Shown: positions 25,908 to 34,425, counted from the first letter of the stretch. The stretch: DNA of 64,000 bases from Streptomyces pseudovenezuelae (GCF_029892565.1 NZ_JARXVH010000003.1:496001-560000), one strand, 5' to 3'. Notes: generated from the sequence alone by a model not told the origin. Numbers and translations: made by a program.

Positions 25908-26057
25908 TCCACCCCGTTTCCCGATCCGGTCCGTCTTCCGGCCACCCGGCCGAGGGCGCCCTGTCACCTGCGCGCGCCGCCCCACCGCACTCGCACGCGA
26001 ACGGTACTCAGGCCCGCCCGCGCGGCACAGCCCCCGTCAGGCGCGTGATCGTGCCGG

Positions 26058-26090
26058 TCGTCCACAGGGGCCGCCAGCAGGTTATCCACA
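26058..26090 (+). other. Pair of DnaA boxes
   Basis: TCGTCCACA at 26058 is one base from the Streptomyces consensus TTGTCCACA, and TTATCCACA at 26082 is the classic box. They lie on the same strand, 24 bases apart. Confidence 0.45.
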
Positions 26091-26136
26091 GCGGTTGACA
26101 CCTTACGGCGCGAGGCCTCCGACAGGTTCAGGACAA

Positions 26137-26150
26137 ACCGGACGATCGGT
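26137..26150. promoter_or_regulatory. TetR/PaaR-type palindrome upstream of acyl-CoA dehydrogenase
   Basis: ACCGGACGATCGGT fits ACCGNNCGNNCGGT. Its reverse complement differs by one base from the site at 21130. Confidence 0.45.
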
Positions 26151-26248
26151 CGGCGGGCGGGCGAGCAGTGGGCAGGCAGGCAGTGGGTAAGCGGCCCAGG
26201 ATCAGCCGGGCGTAACGGGGCCCTCCCCTCCCGGTCATTCCCTTCTTC

Positions 26249-26262
26249 TAGAACCTGTTCTA
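26249..26262. promoter_or_regulatory. KstR-like operator
   Basis: TAGAACCTGTTCTA is a perfect palindrome and fits the KstR motif TNNAACNNGTTNNA, known for cholesterol and lipid genes in mycobacteria. It lies 46 bases before the GTG of the acyl-CoA dehydrogenase, within the expected promoter. Confidence 0.6.
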
Positions 26263-26308
26263 TCTTGACGCACCGTCAGATCAACGGAGCCGCCGAGAGG
26301 ACAGGACC

Positions 26309-27442
26309 GTGGACTTCACCTTCACCGAGGAGCAGCAGGCGGCGGCAGAGGCGGCGCGGGGCGTGTTCGCCGGGGTCGCCCCCGACGCGGTGCCCAGTCC
26401 CGCGCTCGTCGCGGGCGCCGTAGCCGACGACTTCGACCGCGCGCTGTGGGCCACGCTCGCCGAGGCGGACCTGCTGAGCCTGCTGCTGGACGCGGAGTAC
26501 GGCGGCGCGGGCCTGGACGCGATCGCGCTGTGCCAGGTGCTGCGCGAGTCGGCGAAGGTACTGGCCCGGGTGCCGTTGCTGGAGAGCGGCGCGGCCGCGG
26601 CGGCCGTACAGGCCTACGGCGGCGAGGAGTTGAAGTCGGCCCTGCTCGCGCCCGCGGGCCGCGGCGAGCTGGTGCTGACCGTCGCCTCCAGCGGACGTAC
26701 CGGCCACGACGGGGCCGAACTCGCCGTGACCGCACGGCAGGACGGCGACGCCTGGATCCTCGACGGGGTGCAGACGGCGGTGCCGTGGGCCCAGGTCGCC
26801 GACCACATCCTCGTACCCGCGCACACGGCCGGCGACCGGCCGCTGCTCGCGGTGGTCCCCCGCGTCCACGAGGGCGTCGGCATCGGCGAGCAGTTCTCCA
26901 CCAACGGCGAGCGGCTCGGCGAACTGCGCCTGGAATCCGTCCGGATCGCCGCCCGTGACGTCATCGACGCCGACGGCGCCTGGGAGTGGCTGCGCGAACT
27001 GTTGACGACCGGGACGTGTGCGCTGGCCCTCGGGCTCGGCGAGCGGGTGCTGCGCATGACCAGCGAGTACACCGGCAAGCGGGAGCAGTTCGGGTTCCCG
27101 GTCGCCACCTTCCAGGCGGTGGCCGTGCAGGCCGCCGACCGCTACATCGATCTGCGGGCGATGGAGGCAACGCTGTGGCAGGCCGCCTGGCGGGTCGCCT
27201 CGGGGGCACCGGGCACGCTGCCGGTCTCCGGTGACGTCGCCGTCGCCAAGATCTGGGCCTCGGAGGGCGTACGACGGATCGTGCAGACGGCACAGCATCT
27301 GCACGGTGGCTTCGGGGCCGACGTCGAGTACCCGTTGCACCGGTACCACGCCTGGGCCAAGCACCTGGAACTGTCACTCGGTCCCGCATCGGCGCACGAG
27401 GAGGCCCTGGGCGACCTGCTGGCGGCCCACCCGCTCAGCTGA
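26309..27442 (+). CDS. Acyl-CoA dehydrogenase family protein
   Basis: The 377-aa flavoprotein has the family layout: an N-terminal helical part (DFTFTEEQQAAAEAARGVFA), the middle beta domain (WILDGVQTAVPWAQVADHIL) and the C-terminal helices with YTGKREQFGFPVATFQAVAV and QTAQHLHGGFGADVEYPLH. It would desaturate an acyl-CoA using FAD. The KstR-like site upstream points to a steroid or lipid side-chain substrate, where enzymes are often two-subunit; no partner dehydrogenase gene is adjacent. The region of the catalytic Glu is not clear by eye, so it could be a non-catalytic partner subunit. Confidence 0.85.
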   Translation: MDFTFTEEQQAAAEAARGVFAGVAPDAVPSPALVAGAVADDFDRALWATLAEADLLSLLLDAEYGGAGLDAIALCQVLRESAKVLARVPLLESGAAAAAVQAYGGEELKSALLAPAGRGELVLTVASSGRTGHDGAELAVTARQDGDAWILDGVQTAVPWAQVADHILVPAHTAGDRPLLAVVPRVHEGVGIGEQFSTNGERLGELRLESVRIAARDVIDADGAWEWLRELLTTGTCALALGLGERVLRMTSEYTGKREQFGFPVATFQAVAVQAADRYIDLRAMEATLWQAAWRVASGAPGTLPVSGDVAVAKIWASEGVRRIVQTAQHLHGGFGADVEYPLHRYHAWAKHLELSLGPASAHEEALGDLLAAHPLS

Positions 27443-27462
27443 CGGTCCTTCCAGGGGGACGC

Positions 27463-27810
27463 CTAGAGGACGAACCCGGTCCCGCCCTCGTCCGTCACGA
27501 CGGGTCGGCCCGCCGCGGCCCACACCTGCATACCGCCGTCCACGTTCACGGCGTCGATGCCCTGCTGGACCAGATACGTCGTGACCTGCGCCGAACGCCC
27601 GCCGGACCGGCAGATCACATTGACCCGGCCGTCCTGCGGCGCGGCCTCGGTCAGCTCGCCGTACCGGGCCACGAAGTCACTGAGGGGGATGTGCAGGGCA
27701 CCTTCCGCGTGCCCCGCCTCCCACTCGTCGTCCTCACGGACGTCCAGCAGGAAGTCGCCGTCCTTGAGATCCCCGACCTCGACCGTGGGCACACCAGAAC
27801 CAAATTGCAT
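27463..27810 (-). CDS. Rhodanese-domain protein
   Basis: The 115-aa protein is a single rhodanese domain: VEVGDLKDGDFLLDVREDDE, HAEGALHIPLSDF and the active-site loop VICRSGGRSAQ with the persulfide-forming Cys, then VNVDGGMQVWAAAG. It would carry sulfur as a persulfide. It converges on the acyl-CoA dehydrogenase with 20 bases between stops. The substrate is unknown. Confidence 0.92.
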   Translation of the reverse strand: MQFGSGVPTVEVGDLKDGDFLLDVREDDEWEAGHAEGALHIPLSDFVARYGELTEAAPQDGRVNVICRSGGRSAQVTTYLVQQGIDAVNVDGGMQVWAAAGRPVVTDEGGTGFVL

Positions 27811-27936
27811 GCCCCGACGCTACCTGACACGACCGGCACGAGGCCGGGCCACCCGATCAGAACGCAGGGCCACCCGATCAGGACACCGGCCCACTGGGGC
27901 CCCGCCCGGCACCTCGGCCGCTCGGCCGCCGACCGC

Positions 27937-28782
27937 CTACTCGACCAGCTCGGCCAGTTCCCGCTCGCGCTCCGCGACCTGCGCCAGGAGCTGCTCGGCG
28001 ATCTCGTCCAGCAGGTGGTCCGGATCGTCGGGCGCCATTCGCAGCATCGAGCCGATCGGGCCGTCCTCCAGCTCCTTGGCCACCAGCGCGAGCAGTTCCT
28101 TGCGGCGGGCGAGCCATTCGAGGCGGGCGTACAGCTCCTCGCTGGGGCTCGGGCCGCGCTGCTCGGGCTCCGGTCCCTTGGCCCACTCCTCGGCCAGCTC
28201 GCGCAGCAGCATCTCGTCGCCGCGCGCGTAGGCGCCGTTGACCCGGGTGATGAACTCCTCGCGCCGGGCCCGCTCCGTCTCGTCCGTCGACAGGTCGGGG
28301 TGGGCCTTGCGGGCCAGCTCGCGGTAGAGCTTGCGGGCCTCGTCGCTGGGGCGCACCCGCTGCGGGGGACGCACCGGCTGGTCCGTGAGCATCGCGGCGG
28401 CCTCGGGGAACAGCCCGTCCCCGTCCATCCAGCCGTTGAACAGCTCCTCGACGCCGGGCATCGGCATCACCCGGGCCCGCGCCTCGTCCGCCTTGCGCAG
28501 ATCCTCGGGATCGCCGGTGCGGGCGGCCCTGGCCTCGGCGATCTCCGCGTCCAGCTCGTCGAGGCGGGTGTACATCGGCCCGAGCTTCTGGTGGTGCAGC
28601 CGGGAGAAGTTCTCGACCTCGATACGGAAGGTCTCGACCGCGATCTCGTACTCGATCAATGCCTGTTCGGCGGCCCGCACGGCCCGCTCCAGCCGCTCCT
28701 CGGGGCGCGGCGTGCCGTCCTCGGGCACCGCCTGCGCCTCACCGGCGGCACCGGCACCCTGCTCAGCGTCTGGGCTCGTCAC
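27937..28782 (-). CDS. J-domain-containing protein with long coiled coil
   Basis: The 281-aa protein has a strongly charged helical first half (LERAVRAAEQALIEYEIAVE, RLDELDAEIAEARAARTGDP), likely coiled coil. A J domain follows (about 150-200) with KLYRELARKAHPDLSTDETE carrying the HPD motif and FITRVNGAYARGDEMLLREL. The C-terminus is again helical. J domains stimulate DnaK, but no chaperone gene is near and the zinc fingers of DnaJ are absent. GTG at 28782 is chosen since upstream residues are unlike a natural start. Confidence 0.8.
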   Translation of the reverse strand: MTSPDAEQGAGAAGEAQAVPEDGTPRPEERLERAVRAAEQALIEYEIAVETFRIEVENFSRLHHQKLGPMYTRLDELDAEIAEARAARTGDPEDLRKADEARARVMPMPGVEELFNGWMDGDGLFPEAAAMLTDQPVRPPQRVRPSDEARKLYRELARKAHPDLSTDETERARREEFITRVNGAYARGDEMLLRELAEEWAKGPEPEQRGPSPSEELYARLEWLARRKELLALVAKELEDGPIGSMLRMAPDDPDHLLDEIAEQLLAQVAERERELAELVE

Positions 28783-29006
28783 CCGCTCAGCGTAGGCCAC
28801 GCACGAGCCGGCCACGGCGCCCCACCGCCAGAGGCCCTTTCAGCCGGCGCCCGGCACCGGCCGCCGGGCCCCGCAGCGGCCGCCCACCGCCGGTCACGGG
28901 CCTCACTCACCACCACCGTTCCGGGGCCCCCTTCCCCCTCCCCTCCCTCCCCCTCTCAGGTCACGCCACCACTCCCGGCCCCCGCCCCCGAGCACCCCGC
29001 CTCCAC

Positions 29007-29444
29007 TCACTCCGCCGACAGGTCACGGCAGGCGACGACCAGTGTGCCGGGGCGGCAGGCGATCTCGTGGGTGCAGCCCTCGGGGTACGGGAGGAGTTCG
29101 TCGAGGATCACGTCGCCCAGGGCCGAGACGTCGCAGAAGCCCAGGACGTCCACCTGGAAGCGCGAGACGCCCGCGTACCGCACCAGGAGGTCCTCCTCGT
29201 GCTGCCGGCAGTTGTGGCCGAAGCGGATCTCGATCTCGTCGTCGCCGGTCCTGCGCACCGCCTGCGGCTTGAGATCCTTCACACACCGTCGGCCGGCGAG
29301 GTCGTAGTGCCCGGGGTCGGTGGCGAACGCACGTGCCCCGGGCGGCAGTTGGCCGGCGAGCGCCGGCAACCGCGCCAGATAGGGCCGCGGGTCGACGATC
29401 CCGGTCGCCTCACCGTCCCGCCCGTCGAGGTCGACGTACTTCAC
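29007..29444 (-). CDS. Unrecognised 145-aa protein
   Basis: GAGGAG lies 7 bases before the GTG at 29444. The protein is soluble, with several Cys and His (RFGHNCRQHEEDLLVRYAGV, GFCDVSA, EGCTHEIACRPG), which could bind metal. It lies 28 bases after the DUF2252 gene on the same strand, so the two are probably co-transcribed. I do not recognise the family. Confidence 0.65.
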   Translation of the reverse strand: MKYVDLDGRDGEATGIVDPRPYLARLPALAGQLPPGARAFATDPGHYDLAGRRCVKDLKPQAVRRTGDDEIEIRFGHNCRQHEEDLLVRYAGVSRFQVDVLGFCDVSALGDVILDELLPYPEGCTHEIACRPGTLVVACRDLSAE

Positions 29445-29472
29445 AGAACGCTCCTCACGTACGTCACTGCCC

Positions 29473-30981
29473 TCAGACCCCCATCTCCGCCGGCACCCTT
29501 CCCGCCCGCACCGCGGCGACCAGGTCGGCGTGGTCGGCCTCCGTGCGGTCGGCGTAGGCGACGGCGAAGGCGGCCAGTGCCTCGTCCAGCTCCTCGCTCT
29601 TGCCGCAGTACCCGGAGATCAGGCGCGGGTCGGCGCTGTGGGAGTGGGCGCGGGCCAGCAGGGCGCCGGTCATGCGGCCGTAGTCGTCGATCTGGTCGGC
29701 GGCGAGCGCGGCGGGGTCGACGCTGCCCTTGCGGTTGCGGAACTGCCGTACCTGGAAGGGCAGTCCGTCGACCGTCGTCCAGCCCAGCAGGATGTCGCTG
29801 ACGACCTGCATGCGCTTCTGGCCGAGGACCACGCGCCGGCCCTCGTGGTCGACGGTGGGTGTCTCGAAGCCGGCCGCCACCAGGTGCGGCACCAGCACGG
29901 ACGGGCGGGCCTCCTTCACCTGGAGCACGAGCGGTTCGCCGCGGTGGTCCAGGAGGAGCACGACGTACGAGCGCGCGCCCACGCTGCCGGTGCCGACGAC
30001 CCGGAAGGCGACGTCGTGCACCGCGTGCCGGGACAGCAGCGGGAGGCGGTCCTCGGAGAGTGTCGTCAGGTAGTGCTCCAGGGACGAGGCGACCGCGGCG
30101 GCCTCCTCGTCGGGCACGCGCCGCAGTACGGGCGGGGCCTCCACGAAGCGGCGGCCGCCGTCCTCGGTGCGCTCCGTCGACTTCGCCGCGAACCGTCCGC
30201 TGGTGTTGCCCCGCGCCTTCTCGGAGACCCGCTCCAGGGTGCCGACCAGGTCGTGGGCGTCGGTGTGGGAGACGAGCTCCTCGTCCGCGATGGCGTTCCA
30301 CGCGTCCAGCACCGGGAGCCTGGCCAGCAGCCGCATGGTGCGGCGGTAGGCGCCGACCGCGCCGTGGGCCGCCTTGCGGCAGGTGTCCTCGTCGGCGCCG
30401 GCCTCCCGGCCCGCGAGCACCAGGGAGGCGGCGAGCCGCTTGAGGTCCCATTCCCAGGGGCCGTCGACCGTCTCGTCGAAGTCGTTCAGGTCGATGACCA
30501 GGTCGCCGCGCGCGTCCCCGTACAGGCCGAAGTTGGCGGCGTGGGCGTCCCCGCAGATCTGGGCGCGGATCCTCGTCATGGGCGTACGCGCGAGGTCGTA
30601 GGCCATGAGGCCGGCCGAGCCGCGCAGGAAGGCGAAGGGTGTCGCCGCCATCCGGCCCGCCCGTATCGGCGTGAGCCCGGGGATGCGGCCGCGGTTGGAC
30701 TCCTCGACGGCGGCGACCGCGGTGGGCCGGGAGCCGTCCAGGTCGAACGCCGCGTGCGAGCCGCGCGGGACCAGCCTGCGCAGCGCCTTGCCCTCGTCCT
30801 TGGGCGACCCCTCGGCGGGCCCGTGGGCGAACCCCGGCACCCGCGGCAGCCTGCGCGCCGCGACGACCACCGGATTCACCGCAGCCACCGGATCCACCGC
30901 AGCCGCCGACTCCGCGGCGACCGCCGGCCTCGCGGCCTCGGCTCCCGCCGTGTCTGCCGTCACCGCTCCGTTTTCGGTCAC
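29473..30981 (-). CDS. DUF2252-family protein (kinase-like fold)
   Basis: The 502-aa protein shows DUF2252 motifs: RIRAQICGDAHAANFGLYGD, DLVIDLNDFDETVDGPWEWD, and RVVGTGSVGARSYVVLLLD with LQVKEARPSVL, where the Lys could bind ATP. The family is related to protein-kinase-like enzymes; GDAHAANFG and LNDFDE look like a catalytic loop and metal site. Its reaction is unknown. GTG at 30981 is chosen because GGAGG lies 9 bases upstream; the longer frame to 31068 lacks this. It heads a two-gene unit. Confidence 0.85.
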   Translation of the reverse strand: MTENGAVTADTAGAEAARPAVAAESAAAVDPVAAVNPVVVAARRLPRVPGFAHGPAEGSPKDEGKALRRLVPRGSHAAFDLDGSRPTAVAAVEESNRGRIPGLTPIRAGRMAATPFAFLRGSAGLMAYDLARTPMTRIRAQICGDAHAANFGLYGDARGDLVIDLNDFDETVDGPWEWDLKRLAASLVLAGREAGADEDTCRKAAHGAVGAYRRTMRLLARLPVLDAWNAIADEELVSHTDAHDLVGTLERVSEKARGNTSGRFAAKSTERTEDGGRRFVEAPPVLRRVPDEEAAAVASSLEHYLTTLSEDRLPLLSRHAVHDVAFRVVGTGSVGARSYVVLLLDHRGEPLVLQVKEARPSVLVPHLVAAGFETPTVDHEGRRVVLGQKRMQVVSDILLGWTTVDGLPFQVRQFRNRKGSVDPAALAADQIDDYGRMTGALLARAHSHSADPRLISGYCGKSEELDEALAAFAVAYADRTEADHADLVAAVRAGRVPAEMGV

Positions 30982-31059
30982 ACCGACCGCCTCCCCCGCA
31001 CGCACACGAACATCAACTCGTGCAGACCGTACAGCCGGTGGCCGAAACGCGTCAGACCC

Positions 31060-31087
31060 TGTGGACAACTCCGCGCCTGTGGAAAAC
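31060..31087 (-). other. Pair of DnaA boxes
   Basis: TGTGGACAA (31060-31068) and TGTGGAAAA (31079-31087) are DnaA-box sequences on the reverse strand, 19 bases apart. They lie between the DUF2252 and HxlR genes. Confidence 0.45.
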
Positions 31088-31098
31088 CGGACACCCGG

Positions 31099-31461
31099 TC
31101 AGCACTCCGGCGGCTGTGCGCCCTCCGGCAGGTGCACCTTCGCCCACTCCTTGAGCTCCCAGAGCGCGGGTTCCAGCGCGGCCCCCGCCGCCGTCAGCCG
31201 GTAGGAGACGCGCAGCGGCGGCCCCTCGTCCACCTCGCGCACCAGCAGGCCGGCCGCGCCGAGTTCGGTGAGCCGGTCGGAGAGCATGCGCTCGCTGATG
31301 CCGGGGACGGCGCGGCGCAGGTCGGTGAAGTACGCCGGCCCGCCGGTCAGGACGGCCACGATCGGGCCGGTCCAGCGCTTTCCGAGCAGCTGGAAGACGC
31401 GCGTGATGCCGCCGTCGACCCGCTTGCACGCGCCCACATCGTGACCCTGCTCGACCGCCAT
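31099..31461 (-). CDS. HxlR-family transcriptional regulator
   Basis: The 120-aa winged-helix protein has GKRWTGPIVAVLTGGPAYFT, the HxlR hallmark LRRAVPGISERMLSDRLTEL and VSYRLTAAGAALEP. A Cys near the N-terminus (ACKRVDGG) occupies the position used for redox or aldehyde sensing in some relatives. It is divergent from azoR with a 101-base gap, the usual arrangement when an HxlR protein represses a reductase gene. Confidence 0.9.
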   Translation of the reverse strand: MAVEQGHDVGACKRVDGGITRVFQLLGKRWTGPIVAVLTGGPAYFTDLRRAVPGISERMLSDRLTELGAAGLLVREVDEGPPLRVSYRLTAAGAALEPALWELKEWAKVHLPEGAQPPEC

Positions 31462-31502
31462 GCGCCCAAGGGTACTGCCTCACCATGAGGGGATGAAAAA
31501 AA

Positions 31503-31551
31503 GTAAGTACCTGTGTTATCTATAGTCCAGTACGAATCCTCACTCACTTAC
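31503..31551. promoter_or_regulatory. Inverted repeats in the HxlR-azoR control region
   Basis: GTAAGT (31503-31508) and ACTTAC (31546-31551) form an inverted repeat. Nested in it are GTACCTG (31507-31513) and CAGTAC (31528-31533). The area is AT-rich for this genome, as expected for the divergent promoters and the HxlR operator. Confidence 0.35.
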
Positions 31552-31562
31552 GGGAGATCTCC

Positions 31563-32216
31563 ATGCCCACGCTTCTGCACATCGACTCCTCCGTGTTCCC
31601 GGCCGGCGCCTCCGCCTCCCGAGCCGTCACGGAGGCCTTCCGCGAGGCCTGGGAGGAGCAGCACCCGGAGGGCACGGTGATCCACCGCGACCTCTCCGTG
31701 GACCCCGCGCCGCACATCACCGCCGACTCCCACACCGCCGGCTTCGCGGATCCGGCCACGCACACCCCCGAGCAGGCCGCCGCGTTCGCCGCGCGGCTGC
31801 GGCTCATAGAGGAGCTGGAGAAGGCGGACGCCTTGCTGATCGGCGCCCCGATGTACAACTTCGCGATCCCCTCGACCCTCAAGGCCTGGCTGGACAACGT
31901 GATCCTGATGGGCCGCACCGCAGGCACCGAGGACTCGAAGATCGCCGGCACCCCGGTCACCGTGGTCGCCAGCCGCGGCGGCTCCTACGCCCCCGGCACC
32001 CCGCGCGAGGAGAACGAGTACGTACAGAACTACCTCTCGGCGGTCCTCAGCGGAGCCCTCGCCCTGGACGTCGAATTCATCGTTCCGGAGCTGACCATGG
32101 CCCCGCACAACCCGGCGATGGCCGAACTGGTCCCCCTCTACGAGGCCTCGCGCGAGCGCGCCCTGGAGGAGGCGGCCACCAAGGCCAAGGCGGTCGCCGA
32201 ACGCCTCGCCGCGTAG
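31563..32216 (+). CDS. azoR: FMN-dependent NADH-azoreductase
   Basis: The 217-aa flavodoxin-fold protein has LLHIDSSVFPAGASASRAVT, APMYNFAIPSTLKAWLDNVI and VVASRGGSYAPGT, the FMN-binding loops of AzoR. It reduces quinones and azo compounds by two-electron transfer, protecting against quinone stress. GGGAGAT precedes the ATG. Control by the divergent HxlR protein is likely. Transcription ends at the 16-bp hairpin shared with tRNA-Leu. Confidence 0.92.
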   Translation: MPTLLHIDSSVFPAGASASRAVTEAFREAWEEQHPEGTVIHRDLSVDPAPHITADSHTAGFADPATHTPEQAAAFAARLRLIEELEKADALLIGAPMYNFAIPSTLKAWLDNVILMGRTAGTEDSKIAGTPVTVVASRGGSYAPGTPREENEYVQNYLSAVLSGALALDVEFIVPELTMAPHNPAMAELVPLYEASRERALEEAATKAKAVAERLAA

Positions 32217-32290
32217 CGCCCGTGGGGCGGTGGCGAAGCCGTGTGATTGTCCTCACCAGGTAATACGGCTCACACCGCCCCGGGACAACG

Positions 32291-32326
32291 CGAAGGCCCC
32301 CAAGTCCTGAGACTTGGGGGCCTTCG
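32291..32326. terminator. Bidirectional hairpin between azoR and tRNA-Leu
   Basis: Perfect 16-bp stem with arms CGAAGGCCCCCAAGTC and GACTTGGGGGCCTTCG around CTGA. It serves azoR on the plus strand and tRNA-Leu on the minus strand. Confidence 0.85.
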
Positions 32327-32328
32327 AC

Positions 32329-32415
32329 TGGTGCGCGAGGGGGGAGTTGAACCCCCACGCCCTTTCGGGCACTGGAACCTGAATCCAGCGCGTCTGCCTA
32401 TTCCGCCACCCGCGC
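32329..32415 (-). tRNA. tRNA-Leu (anticodon CAG)
   Basis: The 87-base gene reads GCGCGGGTGGCGGAAT at its 5' end, has the anticodon stem CTGGA/TCCAG around TTCAGGT (anticodon CAG), the long variable arm of Leu tRNAs (GTGCCCGAAAGGGC), a GTTCAA T-loop and the 3' arm CTCGCGC-A with CCA encoded. It decodes CUG, the main Leu codon in this genome. Confidence 0.97.
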
Positions 32416-32941
32416 ATTGGGTGTGTCCTCGGGCTTGTTCCCCCAAGGGGCTGGCGCCTTCCGACATGCAGAAGATTAGCACGGGGGTCGGGGTGGGTTC
32501 ACATCCCTTATCCGGGGGCAGCTGACGACCAGGGCAGTCGTCGAAGCGCCGCCGGACCGCCACCGGACGGGGCGGCCGGCGAATGATCCAAAAGTTCCCT
32601 GGCTCCGTATCAATGTGCAGCGGTTCACGTATCAACCTCGTACCGGTCCGGCCCGTCTCACCAGGAGCCGGGCCGGACGCACAGTCAGGTGCGGGACACT
32701 GGTCTGCGGCCGCCTCTACGATCCTTGCCAGAGGATGCGACGGAGGAGTGCGCGGGAGGAGTTCGCCAGGGGAGTGCACCGCAGGAGTTCGAAAGTGGGC
32801 TCCGCAGGGAACTTCGCAGGCGTCGACATCCGTCGACAGGGCCGACAGGGGGAACCAGCCGATTCAGCGGCGCGTGGATACGATCAGTAAGCAGTACCAA
32901 GTACGCAGTGCCCAGGACGGCAGAGACGGAGGAGGTGCCCC
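32416..32941. other. Intergenic region between tRNA-Leu and fhaA
   Basis: No gene is supported in these 526 bases; open frames here lack coding character. On the minus strand AGATTA at 32473-32478 gives a TAATCT -10 for tRNA-Leu. Degenerate repeats of GGAGTTCG and GGGAGTG occur at 32745-32800. TACGAT at 32879-32884 is a weak -10 candidate for the fhaA operon. Confidence 0.45.
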
Positions 32942-33817
32942 ATGGGAGTCCTGAAGAAGTTCGAGCAACGCCTCGAAGGTCTGGTCAACGGCACCTTCGC
33001 CAAGGTGTTCAAGTCCGAGGTCCAGCCGGTGGAGATCGCGGGCGCGCTGCAGCGCGAGTGCGACAACAACGCGACCATCTGGAACCGCGACCGGACCGTG
33101 GTACCCAACGACTTCATCGTGGAGCTGAGCACGCCGGACTTCGAGCGGCTCAGCCCCTACTCCGGCCAGCTCGGCGACGAGCTCGCCGGCATGGTGCGCG
33201 ACTACGCCAAGCAGCAGCGATACGCCTTCATGGGGCCGATCAAGGTCAACCTGGAGAAGGCCGACGACCTCGACACCGGTCTGTACCGGGTGCGCAGCCG
33301 TACGCTCGCCTCCTCCACCAACCAGCAGGCCCCCGGGAGTGCCGCTCCGGCGGCTCCGCCGGCGGCCGGCCGGCCCGGCGGCGGCTACGGCTACCCGCCG
33401 GCCGCCGCACCCGCGGCCGCCCCGCCCATGCCGGCCGCACCGCCGCCCGGCGCCGCGCGCCCCGGTGGGTACGGCTCCCCGCAGCAGGCCCCGCGCGCGG
33501 GAGGCGGCCCGGTCGGCGCCCCGGCGCCCGGCTCCCGTACCCGCCACTGGATCGAGATCAACGGCGCCCGCCATCAGATCTCCCGCGCGACGCTGGTGCT
33601 GGGCCGCAGCACCGAAGCCGACGTGCGGATCGACGACCCCGGCGTATCCCGCCGGCACTGTGAGATCCGGACCGGATCGCCCTCGACTGTCCAGGATCTC
33701 GGGTCCACCAACGGCATCGTGGTGGACGGGCAGCACACCACCCGCGCTACGCTCCGCGACGGCTCGCGGATCGTCGTGGGCCAGACCACCATCGTTTACC
33801 GGCAAGCCGAAGGGTGA
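32942..33817 (+). CDS. fhaA: FHA-domain protein FhaA with DUF3662 domain
   Basis: The 291-aa protein opens with the DUF3662 domain (GVLKKFEQRLEGLVNGTFAK, VQPVEIAGALQRECDNNATI), has a Gly/Pro/Ala linker, and ends in a forkhead-associated domain (VLGRSTEADVRIDDPGVSRR, LGSTNGIVVDG) that binds phospho-threonine. In mycobacteria FhaA binds PknB and the flippase MviN to control cell wall growth. A strong GGAGGAGGT precedes the ATG. It is the first gene of fhaA-fhaB-pstP-rodA/ftsW-pbpA, followed by pknB. Confidence 0.95.
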   Translation: MGVLKKFEQRLEGLVNGTFAKVFKSEVQPVEIAGALQRECDNNATIWNRDRTVVPNDFIVELSTPDFERLSPYSGQLGDELAGMVRDYAKQQRYAFMGPIKVNLEKADDLDTGLYRVRSRTLASSTNQQAPGSAAPAAPPAAGRPGGGYGYPPAAAPAAAPPMPAAPPPGAARPGGYGSPQQAPRAGGGPVGAPAPGSRTRHWIEINGARHQISRATLVLGRSTEADVRIDDPGVSRRHCEIRTGSPSTVQDLGSTNGIVVDGQHTTRATLRDGSRIVVGQTTIVYRQAEG

Positions 33818-33827
33818 AGCGGGGGCA

Positions 33828-34340
33828 ATGTCAGAGCTGACCCTGACGGTCATGCGGCTAGGTTTTCTGGCCGTTCTATGGCTGTTCGTGATCGTGGCCG
33901 TACAGGTCATCCGCAGCGACCTGTTCGGGACGCGAGTCACCCAGCGCGGGTCGCGCCGGGAGGCCGGGCGCCAGCAGCAGCCCGCCCGCCAGCAGGCCGC
34001 GCCCCCACCCCAGCGTCAGCAGGCAGGCGGCCGCCAGCGACGTAACGCACCGAGCAAGCTCGTGGTGAGCGAGGGCATCCTCACCGGCACCACCGTCGCG
34101 CTGCAGGGCCAGACCATCACCCTGGGCCGGGCGCACGACAGCACGATCGTGCTGGACGACGACTACGCCTCCAGCCGCCATGCCAGGATCTACCCGGACC
34201 GCGACGGCCAGTGGATCGTCGAGGACCTGGGCTCCACCAACGGCACGTATCTCGACCGGAGCCGGCTGACGACCCCCACGCCGATTCCGCTGGGCGCGCC
34301 GATCCGCATCGGCAAGACCGTCATCGAGCTGCGGAAGTAG
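33828..34340 (+). CDS. fhaB: FHA-domain membrane protein FhaB (FipA)
   Basis: The 170-aa protein has an N-terminal membrane helix (LTVMRLGFLAVLWLFVIVAV), a Gln/Arg-rich linker and an FHA domain (ITLGRAHDSTIVLDDDYASS, WIVEDLGSTNGTYLD). In mycobacteria FhaB/FipA links PknB signalling with septal FtsZ and FtsQ. ATG at 33828 is chosen because the membrane helix follows at once; it lies 10 bases after fhaA. Confidence 0.93.
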   Translation: MSELTLTVMRLGFLAVLWLFVIVAVQVIRSDLFGTRVTQRGSRREAGRQQQPARQQAAPPPQRQQAGGRQRRNAPSKLVVSEGILTGTTVALQGQTITLGRAHDSTIVLDDDYASSRHARIYPDRDGQWIVEDLGSTNGTYLDRSRLTTPTPIPLGAPIRIGKTVIELRK

Positions 34341-34425
34341 ATACGACAATGAGCGAGCGGAGCGAGCACGCAGCGGCGGTCCCCATCACGGGCCCCGGCG
34401 CGCTCCCGACCGGAGGGTGGGCACC

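Larger units (their letters stand above)
25908..26308. other. Divergent control region before the acyl-CoA dehydrogenase
   Basis: These 401 bases hold no gene. They contain two DnaA-box-like sequences (26058-26066, 26082-26090), an ACCG-type palindrome (26137-26150) and a KstR-like palindrome (26249-26262), all listed separately. Confidence 0.6.

Noticed and set aside
32583..32954. Open frames upstream of fhaA
   Set aside because: There is no ribosome site, no family similarity, and they overlap a strong ribosome site for fhaA.
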